A stretch of 64,000 bases of DNA, taken from assembly GCF_012971725.1 (NCBI RefSeq), contig NZ_CP048833.1, forward strand, positions 5,146,001 to 5,210,000, given 5' to 3'. Both the position numbers and the translations under genes were made by a program. The stretch's first letter is position 1. Each line of letters starts with the position of its first letter. Source of the stretch: Pseudomonas multiresinivorans (GTDB taxonomy: Bacteria > Pseudomonadota > Gammaproteobacteria > Pseudomonadales > Pseudomonadaceae). The notes below the pieces were generated by a model. The model searched no databases and was not told where the DNA came from. It saw only the letters and a program-made list of their open reading frames with translations. Shown here piece by piece: positions 42,186-50,490 of the stretch.

Positions 42186-42375
42186 ATGGGTACTCAGCAG
42201 CCTGCGCGATGCGCCGGGCCACTGTGGAATGTTGTTAGAGGGGCATCGAACAGGTGGGATTCCGGCGACTCCCCCGGGTGTAGTCGCCAGCGCCTTTCGA
42301 ACGCGGCACATAAGGTCGTCGCGCCGAAGGCGGAAGTCAATCACCGAACGGCTGGAAAACGCCGGTGAATGGGTC

Positions 42376-43404
42376 TCAATGGTCGCGATTGAGCCGGTTG
42401 AATTCCATTTCCTCGCGCATGGCTTCACGCAGTGCGCGTTCCTCGTCCCACTCTTCTTCCGGCGCGGGGGCCGGCGGCCGGGGCGCCGGTTCGGGCTGCG
42501 CTGATGCATCGGTTTCGCTCGTGCCAGCATCCTCGGTGTCGGACGAGACTTCGGGCAAGCCATGGACGCCGCTGAAATCCGCATCCACACCGGTGTCTTC
42601 ATCGTCGCTTGGCGGGCGGTCGATCAGGTCGTCGAAGTCGGTCTTCAGGCCCTGCTCCATCTCGTCCAGCTCGACGAGCAGGCTGCGGAAGCTGGTCTCT
42701 TCCTTCGGTTCTTCCGGCGGCGCGGGCTCCGGCTCTTCGCCGGCATCGCGCACGGCCTGGTCGGCCAGCGCCTGCAGGGACGGTGGAACGTAGTCCTCGT
42801 CGTACTCCTCGGGGCCGGGCAGGCTGGCAGTGGGCGCCATGTCCTCGAAGATCGGCTGCGGTTCGGGCTCCATCAGCTTCAGCGCGGCCAGCGGCGGCAA
42901 CTCTTCCAGGCTCTTCAGGTTGAAATAGTCGAGGAAGGTCCGGGTGGTGGCGAGCATGGCCGGGCGGCCGGGAACTTCGCGGTAACCGACGATGCGGATC
43001 CACTCGCGCTCCATCAGCGTTTTGACGATCTGCGTGTTCACCGCGACGCCACGGATTTCCTCGATCTCGCCACGGGTGATGGGCTGGCGGTAGGCGATCA
43101 GCGCCAGGGTCTCCAGCAGCGCGCGGGAATAGCGCTGCGGGCGCTCCTCCCACAAACGGCCCACCCAGGAAGCGAACTTCTCGCGCACCTGCAGGCGGTA
43201 ACCGGTGGCGACCTCCTTCAGCTCGAAGGCGCGCCCGGAGCAGGACAGGCTCAGTATCGCCAGCGCATCACGGAACTGCTGCGGCTCTGGGCGCTCGGCC
43301 TCCTCGAACAGCTCGCCGAGGCGCTCCAGCGACATGGGCTTGCCGGCAGCCAGGAGGATGCCTTCGAGCAGGGTCGCCAGTTCTTGCGGGTCGGAGAGAT
43401 TCAT
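42376..43404 (-). CDS. scpB: Condensin-like segregation protein ScpB
   Basis: ScpB bridges ScpA in SMC/MksB-type condensin complexes. The 342-residue protein has two winged helices in its first ~180 residues (TLLEGILLAAGKPMSLERLG, SRALLETLALIAYRQPITRG and EIEEIRGVAVNTQIVKTLME). A long acidic Pro/Glu-rich C-terminal tail (~residues 190-342) is typical of Pseudomonas and probably disordered. It lies 84 bases downstream of scpA on the same strand. Confidence 0.95.
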   Translation of the reverse strand: MNLSDPQELATLLEGILLAAGKPMSLERLGELFEEAERPEPQQFRDALAILSLSCSGRAFELKEVATGYRLQVREKFASWVGRLWEERPQRYSRALLETLALIAYRQPITRGEIEEIRGVAVNTQIVKTLMEREWIRIVGYREVPGRPAMLATTRTFLDYFNLKSLEELPPLAALKLMEPEPQPIFEDMAPTASLPGPEEYDEDYVPPSLQALADQAVRDAGEEPEPAPPEEPKEETSFRSLLVELDEMEQGLKTDFDDLIDRPPSDDEDTGVDADFSGVHGLPEVSSDTEDAGTSETDASAQPEPAPRPPAPAPEEEWDEERALREAMREEMEFNRLNRDH

Positions 43405-43488
43405 CGGGAAGCTCGGGTCAGGGTAGATAGATTGGCCGTTCAGGCGGGAAAGCTACTCAAAGCGCGCCGTCAGGGCAACGCCAGTGGA

Positions 43489-44505
43489 TCAGAGCGGCTC
43501 TTCTTCCGGCTCGCCATCCAGCGCCTGGTCGAGCGCTGCCTCGCCTTCCGGGCCGTCGAAATGGCCATCCTCGAAGGTCAGCTCGGCCAGCGGTTCTTCG
43601 CGCGGCTCGAAGACGTCTTCGTCGCCCTCTTCCAGCACTTCTTCCGGCGCTTCGCCGAAGCGTGCGGCGCCTTCCTGTACTTCGCTGCGGGCGCGGACGT
43701 GGATCGGCGCGAAGGCCTCGTTCTGCACCAGCTCCACCAGTTGCTCCTTCACCAACTCCAGCACCGCCATGAAGGTCACCACCACGCCCAGCTTGCCTTC
43801 CTCGACACGGAACAGCGTAATGAAGGGCACGAAACCCTCGCCCTTCAGGCGCTCGAGGATCTCGCTCATGCGCTCGCGGGTGGAAAGCATCTCGCGGGTG
43901 ACCTGGTGGCTTTCGAACAGGTCGGCGCGGCGCAGCACCTCGGCCATGCACAGCATCAGCTCCTGCATGTCCACATCCGGCAGCAGCCGGCGCGCCCGCG
44001 CATCCGGCGCGGCGATGGTCGGCACCACGTAGTCACGGCCCAGGCGCGGCAGTTCGTCGAGGTCCTCGGCGGCCTTCTTGAAGCGCTCATACTCCTGCAG
44101 GCGGCGGATCAGTTCGGCGCGCGGGTCGTCCTCTTCTTCCTCGGCCTCGGCCGAGCGCGGCAGCAGCATGCGCGACTTGATCTCGGCGAGCATGGCGGCC
44201 ATTACCAGGTACTCGGCGGCCAGTTCCAGGCGCACCGACTTCATCAGCTCGACGTAGCCCATGTACTGGCGGGTGATCTCCGCCACGGGGATGTCGAGGA
44301 TGTTGATGTTCTGCTTGCGGATCAGATAGAGCAGCAGGTCGAGCGGGCCCTCGAAGGCTTCGAGGAAGACCTCCAGGGCGTCCGGCGGGATGTACAGGTC
44401 CTGCGGCATCTCCGTCAGGGCCTCGCCGTAGACGAGCGCCAGCTGCACTGGCACCTGGTATTCAGGGGCGGCGGCAGGGGTTTGCGGCTCGGTCAGGTCA
44501 CTCAT
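43489..44505 (-). CDS. scpA: Kleisin-family segregation protein ScpA
   Basis: The kleisin subunit links SMC heads. After an N-terminal extension, EVFLEAFEGPLDLLLYLIRK (residues ~44-63) and NINILDIPVAEITRQYMGYV mark the ScpA domain, with the C-terminal winged helix in RMSEILERLKGEGFVPFITL. The tail is strongly acidic. The start is uncertain: ATG 44505 is used; ATG 44541 gives 12 more residues. Upstream is a REP doublet and then trpS, same strand. Confidence 0.94.
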   Translation of the reverse strand: MSDLTEPQTPAAAPEYQVPVQLALVYGEALTEMPQDLYIPPDALEVFLEAFEGPLDLLLYLIRKQNINILDIPVAEITRQYMGYVELMKSVRLELAAEYLVMAAMLAEIKSRMLLPRSAEAEEEEDDPRAELIRRLQEYERFKKAAEDLDELPRLGRDYVVPTIAAPDARARRLLPDVDMQELMLCMAEVLRRADLFESHQVTREMLSTRERMSEILERLKGEGFVPFITLFRVEEGKLGVVVTFMAVLELVKEQLVELVQNEAFAPIHVRARSEVQEGAARFGEAPEEVLEEGDEDVFEPREEPLAELTFEDGHFDGPEGEAALDQALDGEPEEEPL

Positions 44506-44612
44506 CGGCCACTCGTCAGGCTCAGGGTTCGAAGGCGGCATTATCCCTGCTTTTGCCAGCGGCGCGAGGGGCTTTTGGCGGATTCACATGGTGCGGCGGC
44601 AAGCTTGTGGGG

Positions 44613-44686
44613 TGGGAGCGGACTTTGTCCGCGATAGGTCCGCATCGCGCCGGTGGCCGATCGCGGACAGAGTCCGCTCCCACACA
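44613..44686. repeat. REP doublet, GTGGGAGCGGAC variant
   Basis: Forward GTGGGAGCGGACTTTGTCCG (about 44613) and reverse CGGACAGAGTCCGCTCCCAC (ending 44684) have G for A at the third base of the usual GTAGGAGC, compensated on the other arm. Confidence 0.85.
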
Positions 44687-44704
44687 GCCGGCAAGGCCGC
44701 GTGC

Positions 44705-45919
44705 TCAGCGGTACGACAACCCCATCGCATGCCGCACCTCCACCAGCGTCTCTCGTGCCACCTCGCGGGCACGCTCGGCGCCTTCGGCGAGGATACTGCG
44801 CACCAGCTCGGGGTTGTCTTCGTAGTCCAGTGCGCGCGCCTGGATTGGCGCCAGTTCGTGGAGGATCGACTCGATCAGCGGTCGCTTGCAGTCCAGGCAA
44901 CCAATCCCGGCGCTGCGGCAGCCTTCCTGCACCCACTGGCGACAGCCGTCGTCGGAGTAGATCAGATGCCACTGCCACACCGGGCAACGCTCCGGGTCGC
45001 CCGGATCACCGCGGTGCACGCGCGCAGGATCGGTGGGCATGCGCGCGACCTTCTCTTCTATCACCTCCGGGCTGTCGCGCAGGGCGATGGTGTTGTGGTG
45101 CGACTTGGACATTTTCTGCCCATCCAGCCCCGGCATTCTCGGCGCATGGCTGGTGAGGGTCTGCGGCTCGGGCAGCAGCATGCGGCTGGTGCCTTCGAGG
45201 TAGCCGAACAGCCGATCGCGGTCGCCCAGGGTCAGGCTCTGCTGCTCCATGAGCAGCGCGCGAGCGGTTTCCAGGGCCTCGGCGTCGCCCTGCTCCTGCC
45301 AGGCCTTGCGCAGGCTGCTGTAGAGCTTGCCGGTCTTCTTGCCCAGGCGGGCGATAGCGGTCTGGGCACGGTCTTCGAAATCCACCTCGCCGCCGTACAG
45401 GTGATTGAAGCGGCGGGCGATCTCGCGGGTGAATTCGACGTGGGCGAACTGGTCCGAGCCCACCGGCACCAGGCCTGCACGGTAGATCAGGATGTCCGCG
45501 GCCTGCAGCAGCGGGTAGCCGAGGAAGCCGAAGGTGGAGAGGTCCTTGTGGACCAGTTTTTCCTGCAGTTCCTTGTAGGTCGGTACACGCTCCAGCCACG
45601 ACAGCGGGCAGATCATCGACAGCAGCAGGTGCAACTCGGCGTGCTCGGGGACCTGGGATTGCACGAACAGCGTCGCGGCGCTGGGGCTGACGCCCACCGC
45701 CAGCCAGTCGATGGCCATGTCGCGCACGTGCTGGCGGATGCTGGCGGTCTCGTCGTACTCGGTGGTCAGGGCGTGCCAGTCGACGATGGAGAAGTAGCAT
45801 TCGTACTCGTGCTGCAGTTTCACCCAGTTCTGCAGCACACCGTGGTAGTGCCCCAGGTGCAGGCGCCCGGTGGGGCGCATGCCGGACAGCACACGGCGCA
45901 GGGATTCGACGCTGGTCAA
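44705..45919 (-). CDS. trpS: Tryptophanyl-tRNA synthetase
   Basis: It charges tRNA-Trp. The 404-residue protein has the class I HIGH equivalent HLGH in SGMRPTGRLHLGHYHG (residues ~21-24) and the KMSKS motif in LDGQKMSKSHHNTI. A Trp-pocket region reads YPLLQAADILIYRAGLVPVG. The length includes a C-terminal insertion with four cysteines (PERCPVW, DDGCRQW, EGCRSAGIGCLDCKR) seen in one TrpS subgroup. TTG at 45919 is used, with GAGG upstream; ATG 45880 is an alternative. It sits within the scp/yciO region. Confidence 0.94.
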   Translation of the reverse strand: MTSVESLRRVLSGMRPTGRLHLGHYHGVLQNWVKLQHEYECYFSIVDWHALTTEYDETASIRQHVRDMAIDWLAVGVSPSAATLFVQSQVPEHAELHLLLSMICPLSWLERVPTYKELQEKLVHKDLSTFGFLGYPLLQAADILIYRAGLVPVGSDQFAHVEFTREIARRFNHLYGGEVDFEDRAQTAIARLGKKTGKLYSSLRKAWQEQGDAEALETARALLMEQQSLTLGDRDRLFGYLEGTSRMLLPEPQTLTSHAPRMPGLDGQKMSKSHHNTIALRDSPEVIEEKVARMPTDPARVHRGDPGDPERCPVWQWHLIYSDDGCRQWVQEGCRSAGIGCLDCKRPLIESILHELAPIQARALDYEDNPELVRSILAEGAERAREVARETLVEVRHAMGLSYR

Positions 45920-45979
45920 GCGGTCAACCTCGCGGGTTCAGCGATGGAACGGGGAGTATAGTCAGCGCGCCGGGCGTGT

Positions 45980-46609
45980 TCAGGCGTTGACCATGAAAGG
46001 TTCCGGGTCGCCGCAGCCGACTCGCACTACCACCGGGTCTTCGTCGGTGAGGGCGATCACGGTGGAAGCTTCGCCGCCGCCGAAGCCGCCGTCGATGATC
46101 AGGTCGACCAGGTGTTCCAGTTGGTCGCGCATCTCGTAGGGGTCGTTCAGTGGCTCTGCCTCCCCCGGCAGGATCAGGCTGACGCTCATCAGCGGCTCAC
46201 CCAGTTCCTCCAGCAGCGCCAGGGCGATCGGGCAGGCCGGCACGCGCAGGCCGATGGTGCGGCGCTTGGGGTGCAGCAACATGCGCGGCACTTCGCGAGT
46301 GGCATTGAGGATGAAGGTATAGGGGCCGGGTGTATGCGCCTTGAGCAACCGGAACAGGCGCGTGTCGACCTTGGCGTAGAGGCCGAGCTCGGACAGGTCA
46401 CGGCAGACCAGGGTGAAGTTGTGCTTGTCGTCCAGCCGGCGGATGTGGCGGATGCGCTCCACCGCAGATTTTTCGCCAATGCGACAACCCAGCGCATAGG
46501 ACGAGTCGGTGGGATAGGCGATCACTCCCCCCTGGCGGACGATCTCCACGGCCTGCTTGATCAGGCGCGCCTGGGGATTTTCCGGGTGGATCTGAAAGAA
46601 CTGGCTCAT
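45980..46609 (-). CDS. yciO: YrdC/Sua5-like protein, YciO type
   Basis: The 209-residue protein has the YrdC fold: GGVIAYPTDSSYALGCRIGE, IRHIRRLDDKHNFTLVCRDL, PGPYTFILNATREVPRMLLH with PKRRTIGLRVP, and SVSLILPGE. YrdC/Sua5 enzymes make the threonylcarbamoyl-AMP used for tRNA t6A, but the YciO branch is distinct and its role is less certain. Its ATG overlaps by four bases the stop of the RNase AM gene, so the two are coupled. Confidence 0.92.
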   Translation of the reverse strand: MSQFFQIHPENPQARLIKQAVEIVRQGGVIAYPTDSSYALGCRIGEKSAVERIRHIRRLDDKHNFTLVCRDLSELGLYAKVDTRLFRLLKAHTPGPYTFILNATREVPRMLLHPKRRTIGLRVPACPIALALLEELGEPLMSVSLILPGEAEPLNDPYEMRDQLEHLVDLIIDGGFGGGEASTVIALTDEDPVVVRVGCGDPEPFMVNA

Positions 46610-47481
46610 GGAGTCTCCTTGATCCCGATGGCGTTCTCGGCGCTGGCGAAGCGCGGCCAGAGCGGCGGAAGGTCTTCCGGCACGCTGCGGTAAAGCCCCA
46701 GCTCGGACCAGTCGCTGGGACCGTGGAAGTCGCTGCCGGCAGTGACCATCAGCCCGAACTCGCGGACCAGGATGCTCAGCACGCCAACCTGCTCGGCCGG
46801 CTGCGGGCCGTTGCAGACTTCCAGCGCATGGCCGCCGGCGGCGATGAAGTCGGCCACCAGCTTGCGCCGCTTGGTGCGGGTGAAATCGTACTGGTAGGGG
46901 TGCGCGAGGCTGATCCAGGCGCCGGCCTCGCGCAGGGTGCCGACGGCGTCGGCGAGGCTCGGCCAGTGCTGCTTGACGTCGCCCAGCTTGCCGGCGCCCA
47001 GCCATTTGCGGAAGGCTTCGGCGCGATCCTTGACATGGCCCTGGCGCAACAGGAACTCGGCGAAGTGCGGACGCGCCGGGGCATTCTCGCTGTCGCCCAG
47101 TTCCGCCTGGATCGCCCGCGCGCCCTCGAAGGCACCGGGCATGCCCTTGGCCTCCAGGCGCCGGCCGATCTCCTCGGCGCGGGTCCAGCGGGCGCGGTGC
47201 AGGTCGCCCAGCGCCTTTACCAGGGGTTCGGCCATCACGTCGAAACCGTAGCCCAGCACATGAATGGTCGCCCCGCCCCAGGTGCATGACACTTCGACGC
47301 CGTCCACCAGTTCCATGCCCAGCGCCTGCGCGGCACGGCGCGCCTCGGGCAGACCGTCGAGGGTGTCGTGGTCGGTCAGCGCCAGCACGCGCACGCCGCG
47401 CCCGTGGGCACGCTCGACCAGGGCGGTCGGGCTGAGCTGTCCGTCGGACGCGGTGCTGTGGCAGTGCAGGTCGACTCGCAT
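46606..47481 (-). CDS. rnm: PHP-domain 5'-3' exonuclease, RNase AM (YciV/TrpH-like)
   Basis: The 291-residue PHP protein has the metal-site motifs MRVDLHCHSTASDGQLSP, VLALTDHDTLDGL, ISLAHPYQYDF, ALEVCNG and VTAGSDFHGPSDWSELG. E. coli RNase AM/YciV of the same family trims 5' ends of rRNA and acts on 3',5'-bisphosphates. The ATG at 47481 begins the family motif. It is divergent from yciB across ~167 bases and overlaps yciO by four. Confidence 0.9.
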   Translation of the reverse strand: MRVDLHCHSTASDGQLSPTALVERAHGRGVRVLALTDHDTLDGLPEARRAAQALGMELVDGVEVSCTWGGATIHVLGYGFDVMAEPLVKALGDLHRARWTRAEEIGRRLEAKGMPGAFEGARAIQAELGDSENAPARPHFAEFLLRQGHVKDRAEAFRKWLGAGKLGDVKQHWPSLADAVGTLREAGAWISLAHPYQYDFTRTKRRKLVADFIAAGGHALEVCNGPQPAEQVGVLSILVREFGLMVTAGSDFHGPSDWSELGLYRSVPEDLPPLWPRFASAENAIGIKETP

Positions 47482-47648
47482 GCGGTTTCCTGGGGACGAG
47501 GGGATAACTTTCTGTATAGACGCTTTGCTGCCAACACGATCACGGCAATCGCTTGAAACCATGATCTGGCACAGCGTTGGGCGGATGGCCCTTTCAGTTC
47601 ACCCGCAGCTTGGTATTATGCCGGCTCTACTGGGCTCTGGCTGCCGTA

Positions 47649-48242
47649 ATGAAGCAATTCATCGATTTCATTCCCCTCATTCTCTTCTTCATCGTCTACA
47701 AGCTCGACCCGCGCAACGTCGAACTCGCCGGCCAGAGCTTCTCTGTCGGGGGGATCTACAGCGCCACGGCCGTGCTGATCGCCACTTCCGTGGTGGTCTA
47801 CGGCGCCCTGCTGATCAAGCAGCGCAAGCTGGACAAGGGCCAGTGGGTGACGCTCGCCGCCTGCCTGGTTTTCGGCGGCATGACCCTGGCCTTCCACAGC
47901 GAAACCTTCCTCAAGTGGAAGGCGCCAGTGGTGAACTGGCTCTTCGCCCTGGCTTTCGCCGGCAGCCACTTCATCGGCGGCCAGCCGCTGATCCAGCGCA
48001 TCATGGGCCACGCGGTGCACCTGAGCGATTCCCTCTGGGCGAAGCTGAACATCGCCTGGGTGCTGTTCTTCCTGATCTGCGGCTGTGTCCAGCTGTTCGT
48101 CGCCTTTACCTTCCAGGACTACTGGGTGGACTTCAAGGTGTTCGGCAGCCTGGGCATGACCCTGCTGTTCCTGATCGGCCAGGGCGTGTTCCTGGCCCGC
48201 CACATGCACGATGAACCTACCGGCGAAAAACCCAAGGACTGA
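47649..48242 (+). CDS. yciB: Intracellular septation-type membrane protein YciB
   Basis: The 197-residue protein begins MKQFIDFIPLILFFIVYKLD, the YciB/IspZ hallmark, and has five predicted helices ending in VFGSLGMTLLFLIGQGVFLA. In E. coli it influences cell-envelope synthesis and division. The ATG at 47649 is the family start. yciI follows with no gap (stop TGA 48240-48242, next ATG 48244), so they are co-transcribed. Confidence 0.95.
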   Translation: MKQFIDFIPLILFFIVYKLDPRNVELAGQSFSVGGIYSATAVLIATSVVVYGALLIKQRKLDKGQWVTLAACLVFGGMTLAFHSETFLKWKAPVVNWLFALAFAGSHFIGGQPLIQRIMGHAVHLSDSLWAKLNIAWVLFFLICGCVQLFVAFTFQDYWVDFKVFGSLGMTLLFLIGQGVFLARHMHDEPTGEKPKD

Positions 48243-48243
48243 C

Positions 48244-48543
48244 ATGCTCTACGCGATCATTGCCCGTGACATCACCGCCTCCCAAGAACGTCGCCTGGCC
48301 ACCCGCCCCGCGCACATCGCCCGCCTGGAGCAACTGAAGGAAGAGGGCCGCCTGGTCCTGGCCGGCCCGCACCCGGCCATCGACAGCAACGACCCGGGCG
48401 CCGCCGGCTTCACCGGCAGCCTGATCGTCGCCGAATTCGACTCCCTGGCCGCCGCGCAAGCCTGGGCCGACGCCGACCCTTACCGTGCCGCGGGTGTCTA
48501 CGCTGAAGTCGTGGTCAAGCCGTTCAAGAAAGTCCTGCCGTAA
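48244..48543 (+). CDS. yciI: YciI-family protein
   Basis: The 99-residue ferredoxin-like protein has YAIIARDITASQERRLATRP with AHIARLEQL, LVLAGPHPAIDSNDP, FDSLAAAQAWADADPYRAAG and the closing VVVKPFKKVLP, with the family His and Asp (DP) residues. Function unknown. Immediately follows yciB. Confidence 0.95.
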   Translation: MLYAIIARDITASQERRLATRPAHIARLEQLKEEGRLVLAGPHPAIDSNDPGAAGFTGSLIVAEFDSLAAAQAWADADPYRAAGVYAEVVVKPFKKVLP

Positions 48544-48645
48544 CGACCCCCATCGTTGCAGCCCCAGGGCAGGGACGCCGGGGATGCGCAGTCGTATCCG
48601 CCGGCCCGTCCGGGCTGGCGCCGTATCATCGAACAAGGAGTCCCG

Positions 48646-49104
48646 ATGTATCGTCTGCCCTTGCTGCTGTGCCTCGCCCTGCCCGCCGCCGCCCTGGCCG
48701 AAGAGCCCGCCACGGAACCCCTGACGCCGGCGCTGTCCAATACCCGCCCCATCCCCCTGCCCGACAATGCCTCGAGCAATGCAACGGACAGCGGACAGGA
48801 AAACGCCGACCGCATCGCCACGCTGGAAAGCCGCCTCGCCGAAAGCGAACAGCAGCGCCAGTCCTTGAGCGAGCAGTTGGCCAACCCCGACAACAGCCAG
48901 GACGAAGCCCAGATCACCGGTCTGCGCCAGGAAAACCAGCGCCTCAAGCTGCAACTGCGCGAAGCCCAGGCCAACCAGCCGCCGCGCCTGCTCAGCGAGC
49001 AACAGACCTGGTACGTGACCGGCGCCGGCACGGCCCTGCTGGCCTTCATCTTCGGCGCACTGGCCCGCGGCAGGCGCCGCCAGCGCCGCGAATGGATCAA
49101 TTGA
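48646..49104 (+). CDS. Periplasmic coiled-coil protein with C-terminal membrane anchor
   Basis: The 152-residue protein has an N-terminal signal peptide (LPLLLCLALPAAALAEE), a low-complexity linker, a coiled coil (RIATLESRLAESEQQRQSLS, residues ~55-110) and a C-terminal helix (WYVTGAGTALLAFIFGALAR) ending in an Arg-rich tail. The plan resembles the coiled-coil/anchor part of YgiM/TIGR04211-type proteins without their SH3 domain. Its stop is 13 bases before the cpxR start, so it may be the first gene of the Cpx operon. Function unknown. Confidence 0.82.
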   Translation: MYRLPLLLCLALPAAALAEEPATEPLTPALSNTRPIPLPDNASSNATDSGQENADRIATLESRLAESEQQRQSLSEQLANPDNSQDEAQITGLRQENQRLKLQLREAQANQPPRLLSEQQTWYVTGAGTALLAFIFGALARGRRRQRREWIN

Positions 49105-49117
49105 AAGAAGCCTCTTC

Positions 49118-49795
49118 ATGAGTGAACTGCTGCTGATCGACGACGATGTCGAACTCTGCGAGCTGCTGAGCACCTGGCTGACCCAGGAAGGCTTCAGCAT
49201 CCGCGCCGCCCATGATGGCGCGCAGGCCCGTGCTGCCCTCGGCAGCCGAGCGCCGGACGCGGTCGTGCTCGATGTCATGCTGCCCGACGGCAGCGGCCTG
49301 GAACTGCTCAAGTCGCTGCGCAGCGACCACCCGGACCTGCCGGTGCTGATGCTCTCCGCCCGAGGCGAGCCGCTGGACCGTATCCTCGGCCTGGAACTGG
49401 GCGCCGACGACTACCTGGCCAAGCCCTGCGACCCGCGCGAGCTGACTGCCCGCCTGCGCGCCGTGCTGCGCCGCAGCCACCCGGCGCAACCCGCCGCGCA
49501 ACTGGAACTGGGCGACCTGGCGCTGAACCTGTCGCGCGGCGTGGTCAGCATCGGCACCGAAGAGATCAGCCTGACCCTCTCCGAGAGCCGCATCCTCGAA
49601 GCCCTGCTGCGCCAACCGGGCGAGCCACTGGACAAGCAGGCCCTGGCCCAGCTCGCGCTGGGCCGCAAGCTGACGCTGTACGACCGCAGCCTGGACATGC
49701 ACGTCAGCAACCTGCGCAAGAAGCTCGGCGGCCACCCCGACGGCCGCCCGCGCATCCTCGCCCTGCGCGGGCGCGGCTACTTCTACGCGCCCTGA
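49118..49795 (+). CDS. cpxR: OmpR-family response regulator CpxR
   Basis: The 225-residue protein has a receiver (LLIDDDVELCELLSTWLTQE, acceptor in VVLDVMLPDGSG, Lys in GADDYLAKPCDP) and an OmpR winged helix (EISLTLSESRILEALLRQPG, then LYDRSLDMHVSNLRKKLGG). In order and type it matches P. aeruginosa PA3204, called CpxR. A CpxR-type box lies downstream before the spy-like gene, which supports the name. The cognate kinase is at 50491-51849. Confidence 0.93.
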   Translation: MSELLLIDDDVELCELLSTWLTQEGFSIRAAHDGAQARAALGSRAPDAVVLDVMLPDGSGLELLKSLRSDHPDLPVLMLSARGEPLDRILGLELGADDYLAKPCDPRELTARLRAVLRRSHPAQPAAQLELGDLALNLSRGVVSIGTEEISLTLSESRILEALLRQPGEPLDKQALAQLALGRKLTLYDRSLDMHVSNLRKKLGGHPDGRPRILALRGRGYFYAP

Positions 49796-49811
49796 ACCCT
49801 CCGCACTCCCG

Positions 49812-49834
49812 GCCCGGGCCGCTCTGGCCCGGGC
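49812..49834 (+). terminator. Hairpin between cpxR and the spy-like gene
   Basis: GCCCGGGCC and GGCCCGGGC form a 9-bp G+C-rich stem with a 5-nt loop, followed by TTTCG. It probably stops most transcription from the cpxR unit, so the spy-cpxA unit would use its own promoter. Confidence 0.75.
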
Positions 49835-49868
49835 TTTCGTAAAGATTCCAGCAGGGCCTCACCTAATC

Positions 49869-49884
49869 TTTACCGAAGCTTTAC
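49869..49884 (-). promoter_or_regulatory. CpxR-type box upstream of the spy-like gene
   Basis: TTTACCGAAGCTTTAC is, on the other strand, GTAAA-N6-GTAAA, matching the CpxR tandem-repeat consensus. A further GTAAA half-site occurs at 49839-49843. It lies 81-96 bases upstream of the spy-like ATG. Confidence 0.82.
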
Positions 49885-49964
49885 GTGGGCCTGACCGCCC
49901 TTGACCTTGCCGACCCTAGACTGGGCTCATCCGGTAACGACCGGCCCCTGAAAGGAGAAACACC

Positions 49965-50420
49965 ATGCGCAAGACCCTGACCGCCCTGCTGATCGCCGCC
50001 GCCCTGCCGACCGTCGCGCTGGCGGCCACTCCCGCGCCGACCGACGCCCCGCCGCCGGCCCCGTTCATGAAAGACCATGGCCCCGGCAAGCACGGTGGCG
50101 AACGCGGCGGTGCGTTCCGCGAACTGAACCTGACCCAGGACCAGCGCCAGCAAGTCGGCAAGGTGATGGGCGACTCGATGAAGGATCGCCGCGCGATCAC
50201 CGAGAAATACTGGAACAAGCTGCCCGAAGCCGATCGCAAGGCCATGCAGGAAGAGCTCAAGGCCAACCACGACAAGGCCGACGCCAGCATTCGCGGCATC
50301 CTCACTCCCGAGCAGCAGAAGAAGTTCGACGAGCTGAAGAAGCAGCGTGAACAGCGCAAGGCCGAATGGGCGGAATTCCAGACCTGGAAGGCCCAGAAGG
50401 ACGGCGCCAAGACCAACTGA
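49965..50420 (+). CDS. Spy/CpxP-family periplasmic protein
   Basis: The 151-residue precursor has a signal peptide (LTALLIAAALPTVALAA). The mature helical protein has the Spy-type LTQDQR (here LNLTQDQRQQVGKVMG) and LTPEQQKKFDELKKQREQRK motifs, a variant of LTxxQ. Spy chaperones unfolded periplasmic proteins and CpxP restrains CpxA; either role fits. AAAGGAGAA precedes the ATG. The CpxR box upstream and cpxA downstream make it a likely Cpx target and feedback element. Confidence 0.9.
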   Translation: MRKTLTALLIAAALPTVALAATPAPTDAPPPAPFMKDHGPGKHGGERGGAFRELNLTQDQRQQVGKVMGDSMKDRRAITEKYWNKLPEADRKAMQEELKANHDKADASIRGILTPEQQKKFDELKKQREQRKAEWAEFQTWKAQKDGAKTN

Positions 50421-50490
50421 TCGCTCCACGATGTGCAGGCGCCGGGTTCATTCCCGGCGTCTTGCCGTGAGCCCTGACAACGGATAGACC

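Noticed and set aside
40302..44637. Long plus-strand frames antisense to bglX and scpAB
   Set aside because: Shadows; opposite-strand proteins are well supported.
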